Assembly (NCBI GenBank): GCA_002500925.1
Contig: DLTN01000125.1
Location: 3,524 to 16,818 of the forward strand
Direction of reading: 5' to 3'
DNA from: Gemmatimonadales bacterium UBA7835
Lineage (GTDB): Bacteria; Gemmatimonadota; Gemmatimonadetes; Longimicrobiales; Gaopeijiaceae
DNA: 13,295 nt
The number at the start of each line of letters is the position of its first letter. The stretch's first letter is position 1. Of this stretch, positions 1 through 6,561 are shown piece by piece. The position numbers and the translations under genes were made by a program. Under the pieces are notes generated by a model. That model searched no databases, had not been told where the DNA came from, and worked only from the letters and a program-made list of their open reading frames with translations.

Positions 1-43
1 GCAACCGTTTGCGCTCTGCACTCACGGCCTTCAGAATCCTGCG

Positions 44-607
44 ATGCAAAAACTCCGACTACTATCGGGACTGATCGACAGCCTGAATGACAAGCTAGGT
101 ATTGTGATTCGCTGGTTGGCGCTCTTGATGGTCCTGACCGGTGCGATCAGCGCCCTAGTGCGTTACTTCGCTCGTTCCCAACAGTGGACGCTGAACCTGA
201 CGCCGGCCACCGAAGCACAGTGGTACTTCTTCAGTGTGATCTTCCTGATGGGTGCGGCTTATGGCCTGAATCATGATGTGCACGTTCGTGTGGATGTCAT
301 GTATGAAAGGCTTAGCGCGAAAGCTCGTGCGATGATCGACATGGCAGGAACGATACTGTTCTTAATCCCTTTTTCAGTCGCAATGCTCTACGTGTCTTTC
401 CCTGCTGTGCGCGTGTCGTGGCAGATCAGAGAGATGTCGCCTGATCCAGGTGGTCTGCCGAGGTATCCGATCAAGGCACTCATCCTTGTCTCATTTGGTC
501 TGCTCTTGCTTCAAGCGTTCAGTCAGCTGGTCAAGCAGGTGGACGTACTCTTAGAGAACGTTAGTGAGCCGGGTCACAGCGAGAATGCACCGGAGGTTCA
601 GCCATGA
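44..607 (+). CDS. dctQ: TRAP transporter small permease (DctQ-type)
   Basis: Small membrane subunit of a tripartite ATP-independent periplasmic (TRAP) transporter, which works with the large permease and a periplasmic binding protein to import organic acids using an ion gradient. The 187 residues show four hydrophobic segments (about 20-42, 60-77, 98-118 and 142-164). The family-type stretch EAQWYFFSVIFLMGAAYGL is followed by HVRVDV near residue 80, and a PGGLPRYP segment precedes the last helix, as in 2-oxoacid-type DctQ proteins. Its stop overlaps the start of the large permease by 4 bp, so the two are translationally coupled. The ATG at 44 has no clear ribosome binding site, and the frame stays open to the left edge of the window, so the true start could lie slightly upstream. 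The family call is firm; the substrate comes only from the nearby binding protein. Confidence 0.93.
   Translation: MQKLRLLSGLIDSLNDKLGIVIRWLALLMVLTGAISALVRYFARSQQWTLNLTPATEAQWYFFSVIFLMGAAYGLNHDVHVRVDVMYERLSAKARAMIDMAGTILFLIPFSVAMLYVSFPAVRVSWQIREMSPDPGGLPRYPIKALILVSFGLLLLQAFSQLVKQVDVLLENVSEPGHSENAPEVQP
592..596 (+). promoter_or_regulatory. Shine-Dalgarno for dctM
   Basis: GGAGG lies 7 nt before the ATG at 604, inside the end of dctQ. It fixes the dctM start and supports coupled translation. Confidence 0.75.
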
Positions 608-1902
608 GTTTGTGGGGACCGGCGATGTTCTTTGCCGTCCTGGCGATGATTTTCACCGGTTATCCGGTGGCGTTTGCGCTGGGTGGAACGGCACTGATCT
701 TCGCGCTGATAGGATCTGCCGCTGGAGTTTTTGACATTCCGCTGCTCTTCGCGCTCCCAGAGCGCACCTTCGGCACGATGTCAAACTTCACACTTCTGGC
801 AGTGCCGTTTTTCATCTTTATGGGGACGGTGCTCGAGAAGTCAAAGCTTGCTGAGCAGCTCCTTGAGACTATTGGGCTCCTGTTCGGACGGTTTAGGGGA
901 GGACTTGCAGTTGGTGTGGTCTTCGTGGGAGCATTGCTTGCTGCGGCAACGGGTGTGGTTGGAGCGAGCGTCACTGCCATGGGGCTTATTTCACTGCCGG
1001 TCATGCTTCGGAACGGCTACAAGGACGAGATCAGTCTCGGTGTCATTGCGGCTGCCGGCACGCTCGGGCAGATCATTCCCCCCTCTATCGTCCTGATTGT
1101 CCTAGGTGACCAGATGGGCGTACCGGTCGGGTCTCTTTTTAGGGCAGCATTGCTACCTGGACTGGCTCTAACCGGTGCGTATGCACTGTACATAGGGCTT
1201 GTAGCATTTGCTAAGCCGGATGTGGCACCAGCACTTCCTGCGGATATGCGAATCGCTGGCGCTGAGCTGTTGAAACGGGTCGTCCTTTCGCTAGTACCTC
1301 CGTTGGCTCTGATTGTCGTTGTGCTCGGCAGCATCTTCGCTGGCGTCGCCACGCCTACGGAGGCCGGAGCACTTGGATCAGTTGGAGCGATCTTGCTTGC
1401 GATGATGAACCGCTCTCTCTCGTTTGACGCTCTGAACAGGGCAATGGAGGAGACCAGCCGTTTAACCATCATGGTGGTTTTCCTCCTGATCGGTTCTACA
1501 GCGTTTGCCCTAGTCTTTCGGGGCTTCGACGGGGATATCTGGATCGAGACGATGCTGACTGGGATCCCAGGTGGAGCTCTCGGCTTCCTTCTGGTTGTCA
1601 ATGTCGTCGTCTTTATTCTCGGATTCTTTATCGACTTTTTCGAGATTGCGTTCATCATCGTCCCGCTGATCGTGCCAGCAGCAGAGATTCTCGGCGTGGA
1701 TCTGACCTGGCTGGGCATTGTGCTAGCGGTAAACCTGCAGACTTCGTTCCTGACACCTCCGTTCGGCTTCAGTCTCTTCTATCTCCGGGGTGTGACTCCC
1801 TCCAAGATTCCGACTACGTCGATATATCGCGGTGTGATCCCGTTTATCGTGATTCAGCTTGTAGTACTCGCGGCGATTACTTGGATGGCTGTGCCCAAGT
1901 AG
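604..1902 (+). CDS. dctM: TRAP transporter large permease (DctM-type)
   Basis: Ion-coupled transport subunit of the TRAP system, located in the inner membrane. The 432 residues are hydrophobic almost throughout, which fits the family's usual length of about 425-450 and its many-helix fold. Family stretches are present: IIPPSIVLIVLGDQMGVP in the first half, TPTEAGALGSVGAI after the central loop, and near the end a GFFIDFFEIAFI segment followed by LTPPFGFSLFYLRGV. The ATG has a strong GGAGG 7 nt upstream and overlaps the dctQ stop as ATGA. No binding-protein gene follows on this strand. The likely partner is the oppositely oriented binding protein at 2802-3929, on the far side of a DNA glycosylase gene. 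The family assignment is secure; the pairing with that binding protein is inferred. Confidence 0.95.
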   Translation: MSLWGPAMFFAVLAMIFTGYPVAFALGGTALIFALIGSAAGVFDIPLLFALPERTFGTMSNFTLLAVPFFIFMGTVLEKSKLAEQLLETIGLLFGRFRGGLAVGVVFVGALLAAATGVVGASVTAMGLISLPVMLRNGYKDEISLGVIAAAGTLGQIIPPSIVLIVLGDQMGVPVGSLFRAALLPGLALTGAYALYIGLVAFAKPDVAPALPADMRIAGAELLKRVVLSLVPPLALIVVVLGSIFAGVATPTEAGALGSVGAILLAMMNRSLSFDALNRAMEETSRLTIMVVFLLIGSTAFALVFRGFDGDIWIETMLTGIPGGALGFLLVVNVVVFILGFFIDFFEIAFIIVPLIVPAAEILGVDLTWLGIVLAVNLQTSFLTPPFGFSLFYLRGVTPSKIPTTSIYRGVIPFIVIQLVVLAAITWMAVPK

Positions 1903-2036
1903 TCGTCGCGAGGCACACAGGCGTCAGCGTTTCCTGGGGTGTTCACAAGCGAGAACTTGGCTTGCCGCGGGTGGTTCGGGTGATGTCTTTTGCGCGCCTG
2001 CTGGACTCGGCCTCCTCGACCGCTCACGTTAGCTAA

Positions 2037-2678
2037 ATGGCCAACACCCCTCACCCCGAATCAAAATGGGCCACCGTATGGTCCGGCGGGCGCCGCAAGC
2101 TTGCTCGCGATCCGGTGCTAGGACCTTGGGTTAAGGAGATCGGCACGATTCGGGTTCCAATGGGTGAGGACGATCCGTTTCCGTATCTCGTGCGTACGAT
2201 CTGTTATCAACAGCTCGCGGGTCGGGCGGCTTCAACGATACATAGTCGTCTGGTCGAGGCACTTAGCGGCGAGGTGACAACCCGCAAGGTGCTGCGGGTT
2301 CGTGAGTCGACACTCAGGAAGGCGGGGCTTTCCCATGCAAAGTGTGCAGCAATCCGTGATCTAGCGTCAAAGATTAGTGTGGGAGATGTCGTGGTGAGTG
2401 ACTTGAGTGAACAATCTGACCGAGAGGTCATACGCAGACTCGTTCAGGTGCGAGGGATCGGTGTTTGGACAGCTCAGATGTATCTGATGTTCAGGATGCA
2501 CCGCCCCGATATCTGGCCCACCGGAGATCTTGGTGTTCGAAAGGGGTTTGCGAAGGCGCACGGCTTGAAAGTCCCTCCGTCTGCCAGTGAGCTGGAAGGC
2601 CTGGGTCAGGCCTATATGCCGTGGCGAAGCGCAGCCGCGTTCTATTGCTGGAGGATCTTGGAGACCGAACTCCCGTAA
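2037..2678 (+). CDS. alkA: DNA-3-methyladenine glycosylase II-like (HhH-GPD)
   Basis: Base-excision repair glycosylase that removes alkylated purines. The 213-residue protein has the helix-hairpin-helix/GPD core: a hairpin around residues 137-147 (VRGIGVWTA), then WPTGDLGVRKG with the likely catalytic Asp at residue 164. The lysine used by bifunctional family members is absent (Trp-Thr-Ala follows the hairpin glycines), so it should be monofunctional like AlkA. It lacks the N-terminal domain of E. coli AlkA, as many short bacterial homologues do. No convincing ribosome binding site precedes the ATG at 2037. It lies 134 bp after dctM and converges on the TRAP binding protein. The family is clear; whether alkA or another 3-methyladenine glycosylase name fits best is less so. 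Confidence 0.9.
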   Translation: MANTPHPESKWATVWSGGRRKLARDPVLGPWVKEIGTIRVPMGEDDPFPYLVRTICYQQLAGRAASTIHSRLVEALSGEVTTRKVLRVRESTLRKAGLSHAKCAAIRDLASKISVGDVVVSDLSEQSDREVIRRLVQVRGIGVWTAQMYLMFRMHRPDIWPTGDLGVRKGFAKAHGLKVPPSASELEGLGQAYMPWRSAAAFYCWRILETELP

Positions 2679-2736
2679 TTCTCGTGACGCCGGTCCTCAT
2701 TTAGCTAGAGTGAGTCGCGATCCAGTTCGATATGCG

Positions 2737-2772
2737 AACGGCCCGCTCTCCTGAATAGGAAAGCGGGCCGTT
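2737..2772. terminator. Bidirectional hairpin terminator between convergent genes
   Basis: A perfect 11-bp stem (AACGGCCCGCT pairing with AGCGGGCCGTT) continues, after one mismatch, into a further 4-bp stem (TCCT/AGGA) closed by a GAAT loop. It sits midway in the 123-bp gap between the glycosylase and the binding-protein gene, where a shared terminator is expected. There is no long T-tract on either side, so it is a strong hairpin of the weak-tail kind. Confidence 0.75.
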
Positions 2773-2801
2773 ACTGTGCTGCCCCAGGGCTCTGTTAAGC
2801 G

Positions 2802-3929
2802 TTATACCCTGTTGAATGCGGAAACCTGATATGCCAATTCGTTTCCGTTAGCGTATGGCCATTGGGAGTTCCGGAACGCCCGATACGAGTCGTACACCTC
2901 CCGGAACGTCGCATCCGCAGCAGCCTGTTCTTCCAGGTAGGCATTGGATTCGCGCCATGCAGCGTCCATGATATCCTTTGGGTACTCCCTGATCACGACT
3001 CCGTGGTCATTGATCAGACGTTGGAGTGCAAGTGGGTTGGCATGGTCGTACGATGCTAGGCGGTCTGCGAAGGTCTCCCCACATACGGCTTGGAGAATTT
3101 CTTGATACGCCAAAGGCAGCTCGTTGTATGCCTCCATGCTTATAAGGAGGCCCATGGTGACACCGGGTTCCCACCAGCCAGGGTAGTAGTAGTTCTTAGC
3201 CACTTGGTAGAGGCCTAGCTTCTCATCGTCATACGGTCCGACCCATTCCGTCGCGTCAATCGCACCTCGCTCTAGGGCGGGATAGATCTCCGGTGCGCCA
3301 AGATTTTGGACTGTCACACCTAGTCGAGACATGACTTCTCCTCCAATGCCGGGCATCCGGAATCGCAATCCGGCCATGTCTTCTAGGCTGTTCACGGGTT
3401 CACGGAACCAGCCACCCATCTGGCCGCCTGTGGAGTTGCAGGGGAAAGAGATGACACCAAAATCGGCGTAGAGCGAGTTCAGGAGCTCTAGGCCGCCCCC
3501 CTTCATCATCCACGCGTATTGCTGTCTTGTGCTTAGCCCGAACGGTATAGCTGTATCGAAGGCGAATGAGGGATTCTTTCCTATGTAGTAGTAGCCCGGT
3601 GATACACCACATTGGACTGTCCCTTGCATCACGGCATCCATCACCTGAAGAGCCGGAACAATTTCACCAGCCTGATAGACGCGAATCGTGAAGTTGCCTC
3701 CTGTTAGCTCTTCCACACGCCGGGCTACGCGGACGCCTGCGCCATGAAGTATGTCGAGGCTCTCGGGAAAACTTGTTGCTAGGCGCCAGCTGACACGTGG
3801 ACCGCTGATGCCCGCGCCACCGCCTGCTTGTGTCTCACCGGATTCGCCGCCTCCACATGAACTTAGTGCTGCGACACCGGCTGCTCCTGCCCCTGCTTTC
3901 TTGAGGAATTCCCTTCTTTTGATGCTCAT
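2802..3929 (-). CDS. dctP: TRAP transporter solute-binding protein, TakP-like
   Basis: Extracytoplasmic binding subunit of a TRAP transporter. With the start at 3929 the protein has 375 residues. It begins with a twin-arginine signal (IKRREFLKKAG) followed by a lipobox-like LSSC with Cys25, suggesting Tat export and lipid anchoring. The body matches the DctP fold and resembles TakP, the 2-oxoacid binder: GGQMGGWFR (Gln170), GLRFRMPG (Arg191), and IDATEWVGPYDDEKLG with Glu228-Trp229. In TakP, residues of these motifs hold the carboxylate and the bound cation. A longer frame up to 4037 exists, but its extra 36 residues would precede the Tat motif and are unlikely to be translated. An AGGG lies 5 nt before the chosen ATG. 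It converges on the glycosylase and diverges from ggt. The likely substrate is pyruvate, another 2-oxoacid or lactate; this is inferred. Confidence 0.93.
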   Translation of the reverse strand: MSIKRREFLKKAGAGAAGVAALSSCGGGESGETQAGGGAGISGPRVSWRLATSFPESLDILHGAGVRVARRVEELTGGNFTIRVYQAGEIVPALQVMDAVMQGTVQCGVSPGYYYIGKNPSFAFDTAIPFGLSTRQQYAWMMKGGGLELLNSLYADFGVISFPCNSTGGQMGGWFREPVNSLEDMAGLRFRMPGIGGEVMSRLGVTVQNLGAPEIYPALERGAIDATEWVGPYDDEKLGLYQVAKNYYYPGWWEPGVTMGLLISMEAYNELPLAYQEILQAVCGETFADRLASYDHANPLALQRLINDHGVVIREYPKDIMDAAWRESNAYLEEQAAADATFREVYDSYRAFRNSQWPYANGNELAYQVSAFNRV

Positions 3930-4117
3930 GTCTGCCCTATGTATATCGATCGATTGGCTTGCATTATGTGCTGTAGGGTGGTGATACCCCCAACGCATGA
4001 AGGCGAATGAAGTAACGCCGCCTTGAGGCTTGGGCAATCGTTGTCTGGCGTGGATACGTTAATCACCGGATAATTGCTGGGCTCACGTTCCTATTTGTCC
4101 GCTGTCCCGAGGCTCCG
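3930..4117. promoter_or_regulatory. Divergent promoter region between dctP and ggt
   Basis: This 188-bp spacer must hold the promoters of both divergent genes. Toward ggt, a GATAAT hexamer at 4069-4074 is one mismatch from a consensus -10 but lacks a recognisable -35. Toward dctP, a CATAAT lies on the minus strand near 3963-3968, also without a good -35. The location is solid; the exact elements are not. Confidence 0.45.
3945..3954. promoter_or_regulatory. Perfect 10-bp palindrome upstream of dctP
   Basis: ATCGATCGAT lies 16 bp before the dctP start, within the 188-bp divergent spacer shared with ggt. It could be a half-operator or part of the leader. It is short enough to occur by chance, and no clear -35/-10 pair frames it. 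Confidence 0.2.
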
Positions 4118-5860
4118 ATGCATTGTTTTACTCTGCGATCCCGGCATCCTGTTTCTGTGTTCACCGTGGCCCTCCTCGCTTTCACGATTTTTTCTATCCC
4201 TGCCTGTGGTCAGGTGCAGGAAACTGCGTTGTCAGATGGTGGGATGGTCTCCTCTCAGCAGTGGATCGCGAGCCAGGTAGGGGCGGACGTGCTGGCCGCA
4301 GGCGGTAATGCGGTTGATGCGGCTATCGCGACTGGGTTTGCGCTTGCCGTAACTCATCCCACTGCAGGTAACATAGGTGGCGGGGGCTTTATGGTTGTTC
4401 GTTTCCCCAACGGCCAGTCAACTACGATTGATTTTCGGGAGAAAGCTCCGCTAACAGCACATCCTGAAATGTGGCTTGATGAAAACGGAGACTACTCGTT
4501 CGAAGTACATCACCGCAGTCACAGAGCAGTAGGCGTTCCCGGCACGGTCGCGGGTTTCGACAAAGCTCATAGGCTGTACGGATCATCAGACTGGGGCGAT
4601 CTGGTAGAACCAGCGGTTGGGCTTGCGAGTGACGGATTCGTATTGAGTGAGGCTCTGGCCGGCTCAATGGCACGCTTCGTTTCCGGGCGAGCGAGCCAGT
4701 ACGAGGCGACGGTAGCAGCGTTCACAAACAATGGAGCTTCGTATGTGGCAGGCGATACGTGGCGACAACCCGACTTGGGCCGGACACTCGAGCGGATTCG
4801 GGATGACCGTTCCGATGGCTTCTACCGGGGTACGACAGCTAGGCTCATTGCAGCGGAAATGCGTCGCGGTAACGGATTAATCACGGAAGAGGATCTCTAC
4901 CGCTACGAAGCTCGCGAGCGAACTCCGATCACTGGTACGTATCGAGGGTATGAGGTGATCTCCATGCCTCCTCCGAGTTCCGGTGGAGTCGCGATCGTGA
5001 CGGCGCTGAACATCCTGGAGGAGTTCGATCTCTCCTCGATGGGGCACAACAGCGCGCAATACTTACACCACCTCGCAGAGGCTATGAGAAGGGCCTTCCG
5101 AGATCGTGCCACGCATCTAGCCGACGCGGATTTCGTAGATGTGCCGACTCAACATCTGACCAGCAAGGATTACGCGGCTTGGCTCCGGCGCGACCTAGAT
5201 CCCGAGCGCGCATCGGTCTCGCACCCGTCGGATGTAGATCAGCCTTACGAGAGTCCGGAGACGACTCATTATTCGGTTGTGGATGCCGATGGAATGGCTG
5301 TATCGGTCACGTATACACTCGAATCTGGATACGGATCAGGAATCGTTGTACCAAGCGGTGGATTTCTGCTGAACAATGAGATGGGTGACTTCAACGCGGG
5401 CCCAGGACTTACCAACACTAGTGGTCTTATCGGAACCGAGCCGAATTTGGCTCGCCCACAACAGCGTATGCTGTCGTCTATGTCGCCCTCTATCGTAGCT
5501 CATGATGGAGACCTCGTAGCGGTCGTTGGGTCGCCGGGTGGCCGGACCATCATCAATACTACTCTTCAAATCATCCTGAATATGGTCGATTTCGGGATGA
5601 ATATTCAGGAGGCCGTCAACGCACCGCGCATGCACCATCAGTGGTTGCCAGACCGGATCAGGCTTGAGGGGGATGCCGTGGTGCAGGACGTGGTACAGGC
5701 CCTAGAGGCACTTGGACATACAGTTCAGATGGGTGGACGTCAGGGCTCGGCCAACTCGATCGGTGTGAATCCTCTCAGCGGTGAACGAATGGGTGCACCC
5801 GACCCGCGAAGCGCGGATTCTGGAGCTGTCGGCGCTTCCGTCTCCAGGGTTCGGCGGTAG
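4118..5860 (+). CDS. ggt: Gamma-glutamyltransferase (glutathione hydrolase)
   Basis: Periplasmic N-terminal nucleophile hydrolase that cleaves or transfers the gamma-glutamyl group of glutathione and related peptides. The 580 residues match the usual family length. Visible motifs are NIGGGGFMVVR near residues 85-95, DFREKAP with the substrate-binding Arg107, and TTHYSVVD beginning at Thr382. Thr382 is the autoprocessing site and nucleophile, so maturation should give a large subunit (to 381) and a small one (382-580). LLNNEMGDF and GSPGGRTI follow in the small subunit. The N-terminus has a hydrophobic signal ending in IPAC-G (Cys30), a plausible though atypical lipobox. The ATG at 4118 has GAGG 5 nt upstream. 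The gene diverges from dctP and is followed after 114 bp by the CcmH-like gene. The catalytic machinery looks intact. Confidence 0.95.
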   Translation: MHCFTLRSRHPVSVFTVALLAFTIFSIPACGQVQETALSDGGMVSSQQWIASQVGADVLAAGGNAVDAAIATGFALAVTHPTAGNIGGGGFMVVRFPNGQSTTIDFREKAPLTAHPEMWLDENGDYSFEVHHRSHRAVGVPGTVAGFDKAHRLYGSSDWGDLVEPAVGLASDGFVLSEALAGSMARFVSGRASQYEATVAAFTNNGASYVAGDTWRQPDLGRTLERIRDDRSDGFYRGTTARLIAAEMRRGNGLITEEDLYRYEARERTPITGTYRGYEVISMPPPSSGGVAIVTALNILEEFDLSSMGHNSAQYLHHLAEAMRRAFRDRATHLADADFVDVPTQHLTSKDYAAWLRRDLDPERASVSHPSDVDQPYESPETTHYSVVDADGMAVSVTYTLESGYGSGIVVPSGGFLLNNEMGDFNAGPGLTNTSGLIGTEPNLARPQQRMLSSMSPSIVAHDGDLVAVVGSPGGRTIINTTLQIILNMVDFGMNIQEAVNAPRMHHQWLPDRIRLEGDAVVQDVVQALEALGHTVQMGGRQGSANSIGVNPLSGERMGAPDPRSADSGAVGASVSRVRR

Positions 5861-5878
5861 AGGAAATTCGTGAGCAGA

Positions 5879-5884
5879 TATAAT
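5879..5884 (+). promoter_or_regulatory. Consensus -10 hexamer upstream of the CcmH-like gene
   Basis: TATAAT is a perfect sigma-70 -10 match, 91 bp before the ATG at 5975. No TTGACA-like box lies 16-18 bp upstream and there is no extended -10, so it is tentative. It also argues that translation starts at 5975 rather than at the GTG at 5870, which would lie upstream of the transcript start. Confidence 0.4.
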
Positions 5885-5897
5885 TATGGGAATGAAC

Positions 5898-5918
5898 GTA
5901 CACCTAGAGTGGGTGTAC
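5898..5918. repeat. Perfect 7-bp inverted repeat, possible operator or leader hairpin
   Basis: GTACACC and GGTGTAC are separated by 7 nt (TAGAGTG). If the TATAAT at 5879 is used, the repeat covers about +7 to +28 of the transcript, where a dimeric repressor or an mRNA hairpin could act on the CcmH-like gene. Confidence 0.45.
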
Positions 5919-5974
5919 TTAGCGAAATCTTGATACATCCGCTTAGATGGAGCGGCAACAGGAGAAAACCGAAG

Positions 5975-6535
5975 ATGCAGGTAAGATTCACCTTCAGCAT
6001 CATGTTACTGTGTGCTTGGACGTTGATTGCGTCGCCTTTTTCTGTAAGTGCTCAGTCGACAGGCCCTACCCATGCGGGTTACGACCCCAACGCAACAATG
6101 GGCGGTCACTATCACGAGGGTGAACTCGGTGAGAAACTACTGATCCTCGAAAGTGCTCTGAAGTGCAACTGTGGGTGCGGACTTGATGTCCATTCCTGCC
6201 AGTTCCAGATGCAGTGTGGCACGTCGCCTGTCTGGTCGGAGCGGATTCGGGAGGCGCTGGAGGCTGGTCAGGAAGTCGAGGTTATTCAAGCAAGTTTCGT
6301 AGCGGATTACGGAACTGAAGTTCTGATGCTGCCACCGGCAGAAGGTTTCAATCTGCTCGGTTACTTCCTCCCAGCGGCTGCGATCTTGTCGGCGGGCATG
6401 CTCGTCGGTCTTGTCGCTAGAGGGCGTGCCACGCAGGAGTCGTTGGCGCCAGTATCAGATATTTCACCTGAGCAGCAAGCTCGTCTTCGCTCCGCCATGC
6501 AGTCTTTGGAGGAGTCTGAAAGCCCGGACTGGTAG
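5975..6535 (+). CDS. ccmH: CcmH-like cytochrome c biogenesis protein, cysteine-rich variant
   Basis: Likely periplasmic thiol protein of the CcmH/CycL/NrfF type, which reduces apocytochrome c cysteines before haem attachment. With the start at 5975 it has 186 residues: a signal peptide ending near SVSA-Q (residue 26), a core from about 48 to 120, a transmembrane helix at about 129-149 and a short cytoplasmic tail. The core keeps the family pattern of a Leu-Lys-Cys segment, then a helix, then FVADYGTEVLMLPP and GFNLLGYFLP. Instead of the usual LRCxxCQ it has LKCNCGCGLDVHSC plus a later Cys (Cys64, 66, 68, 75, 81). The start is chosen from AGGAG 10 nt upstream and the clean signal peptide; an in-frame GTG at 5870 would add 35 unlikely residues. 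No other ccm gene is in the window. The fold assignment is good; the exact role is inferred. Confidence 0.8.
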   Translation: MQVRFTFSIMLLCAWTLIASPFSVSAQSTGPTHAGYDPNATMGGHYHEGELGEKLLILESALKCNCGCGLDVHSCQFQMQCGTSPVWSERIREALEAGQEVEVIQASFVADYGTEVLMLPPAEGFNLLGYFLPAAAILSAGMLVGLVARGRATQESLAPVSDISPEQQARLRSAMQSLEESESPDW

Positions 6536-6551
6536 GCCTCTATGGGGGCCT
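6534..6551. terminator. Short hairpin at the end of the CcmH-like gene
   Basis: AGGCCTC pairs with GGGGCCT (7 bp with one G-T wobble) around a TATG loop, overlapping the stop codon, with GTTT following on the plus strand. It sits in the 26-bp gap between convergent genes, where a terminator would be expected. The tail is weak. Confidence 0.4.
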
Positions 6552-6561
6552 GTTTCACGGG

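Noticed and set aside
1..43. Remnant of an upstream gene at the left edge
   Set aside because: Forty-three bases are too few. All three forward frames are open or nearly so there, and no motif can be recognised.
1017..1718. A 233-codon open frame antisense to dctM
   Set aside because: It is the mirror of a well-supported transporter gene. Its translation is rich in Arg, Ser, Thr and Pro with no domain, as expected of an antisense shadow.
1903..2036. Possible terminator or small gene between dctM and the glycosylase
   Set aside because: Only short, weak complementary segments (such as CAAG/CTTG) are visible and no T-tract. An antisense 66-codon frame here has no coding character.
3930..4037. 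Longer N-terminus for the TRAP binding protein (start at 4037)
   Set aside because: The extra 36 residues would precede the Tat motif and destroy the signal peptide. The ATG at 3929 places the twin-arginine motif at residue 5.
5870..5974. GTG start at 5870 for the CcmH-like protein
   Set aside because: The added 35 residues would precede a clean signal peptide. The segment overlaps the TATAAT and the inverted repeat, and AGGAG supports 5975.
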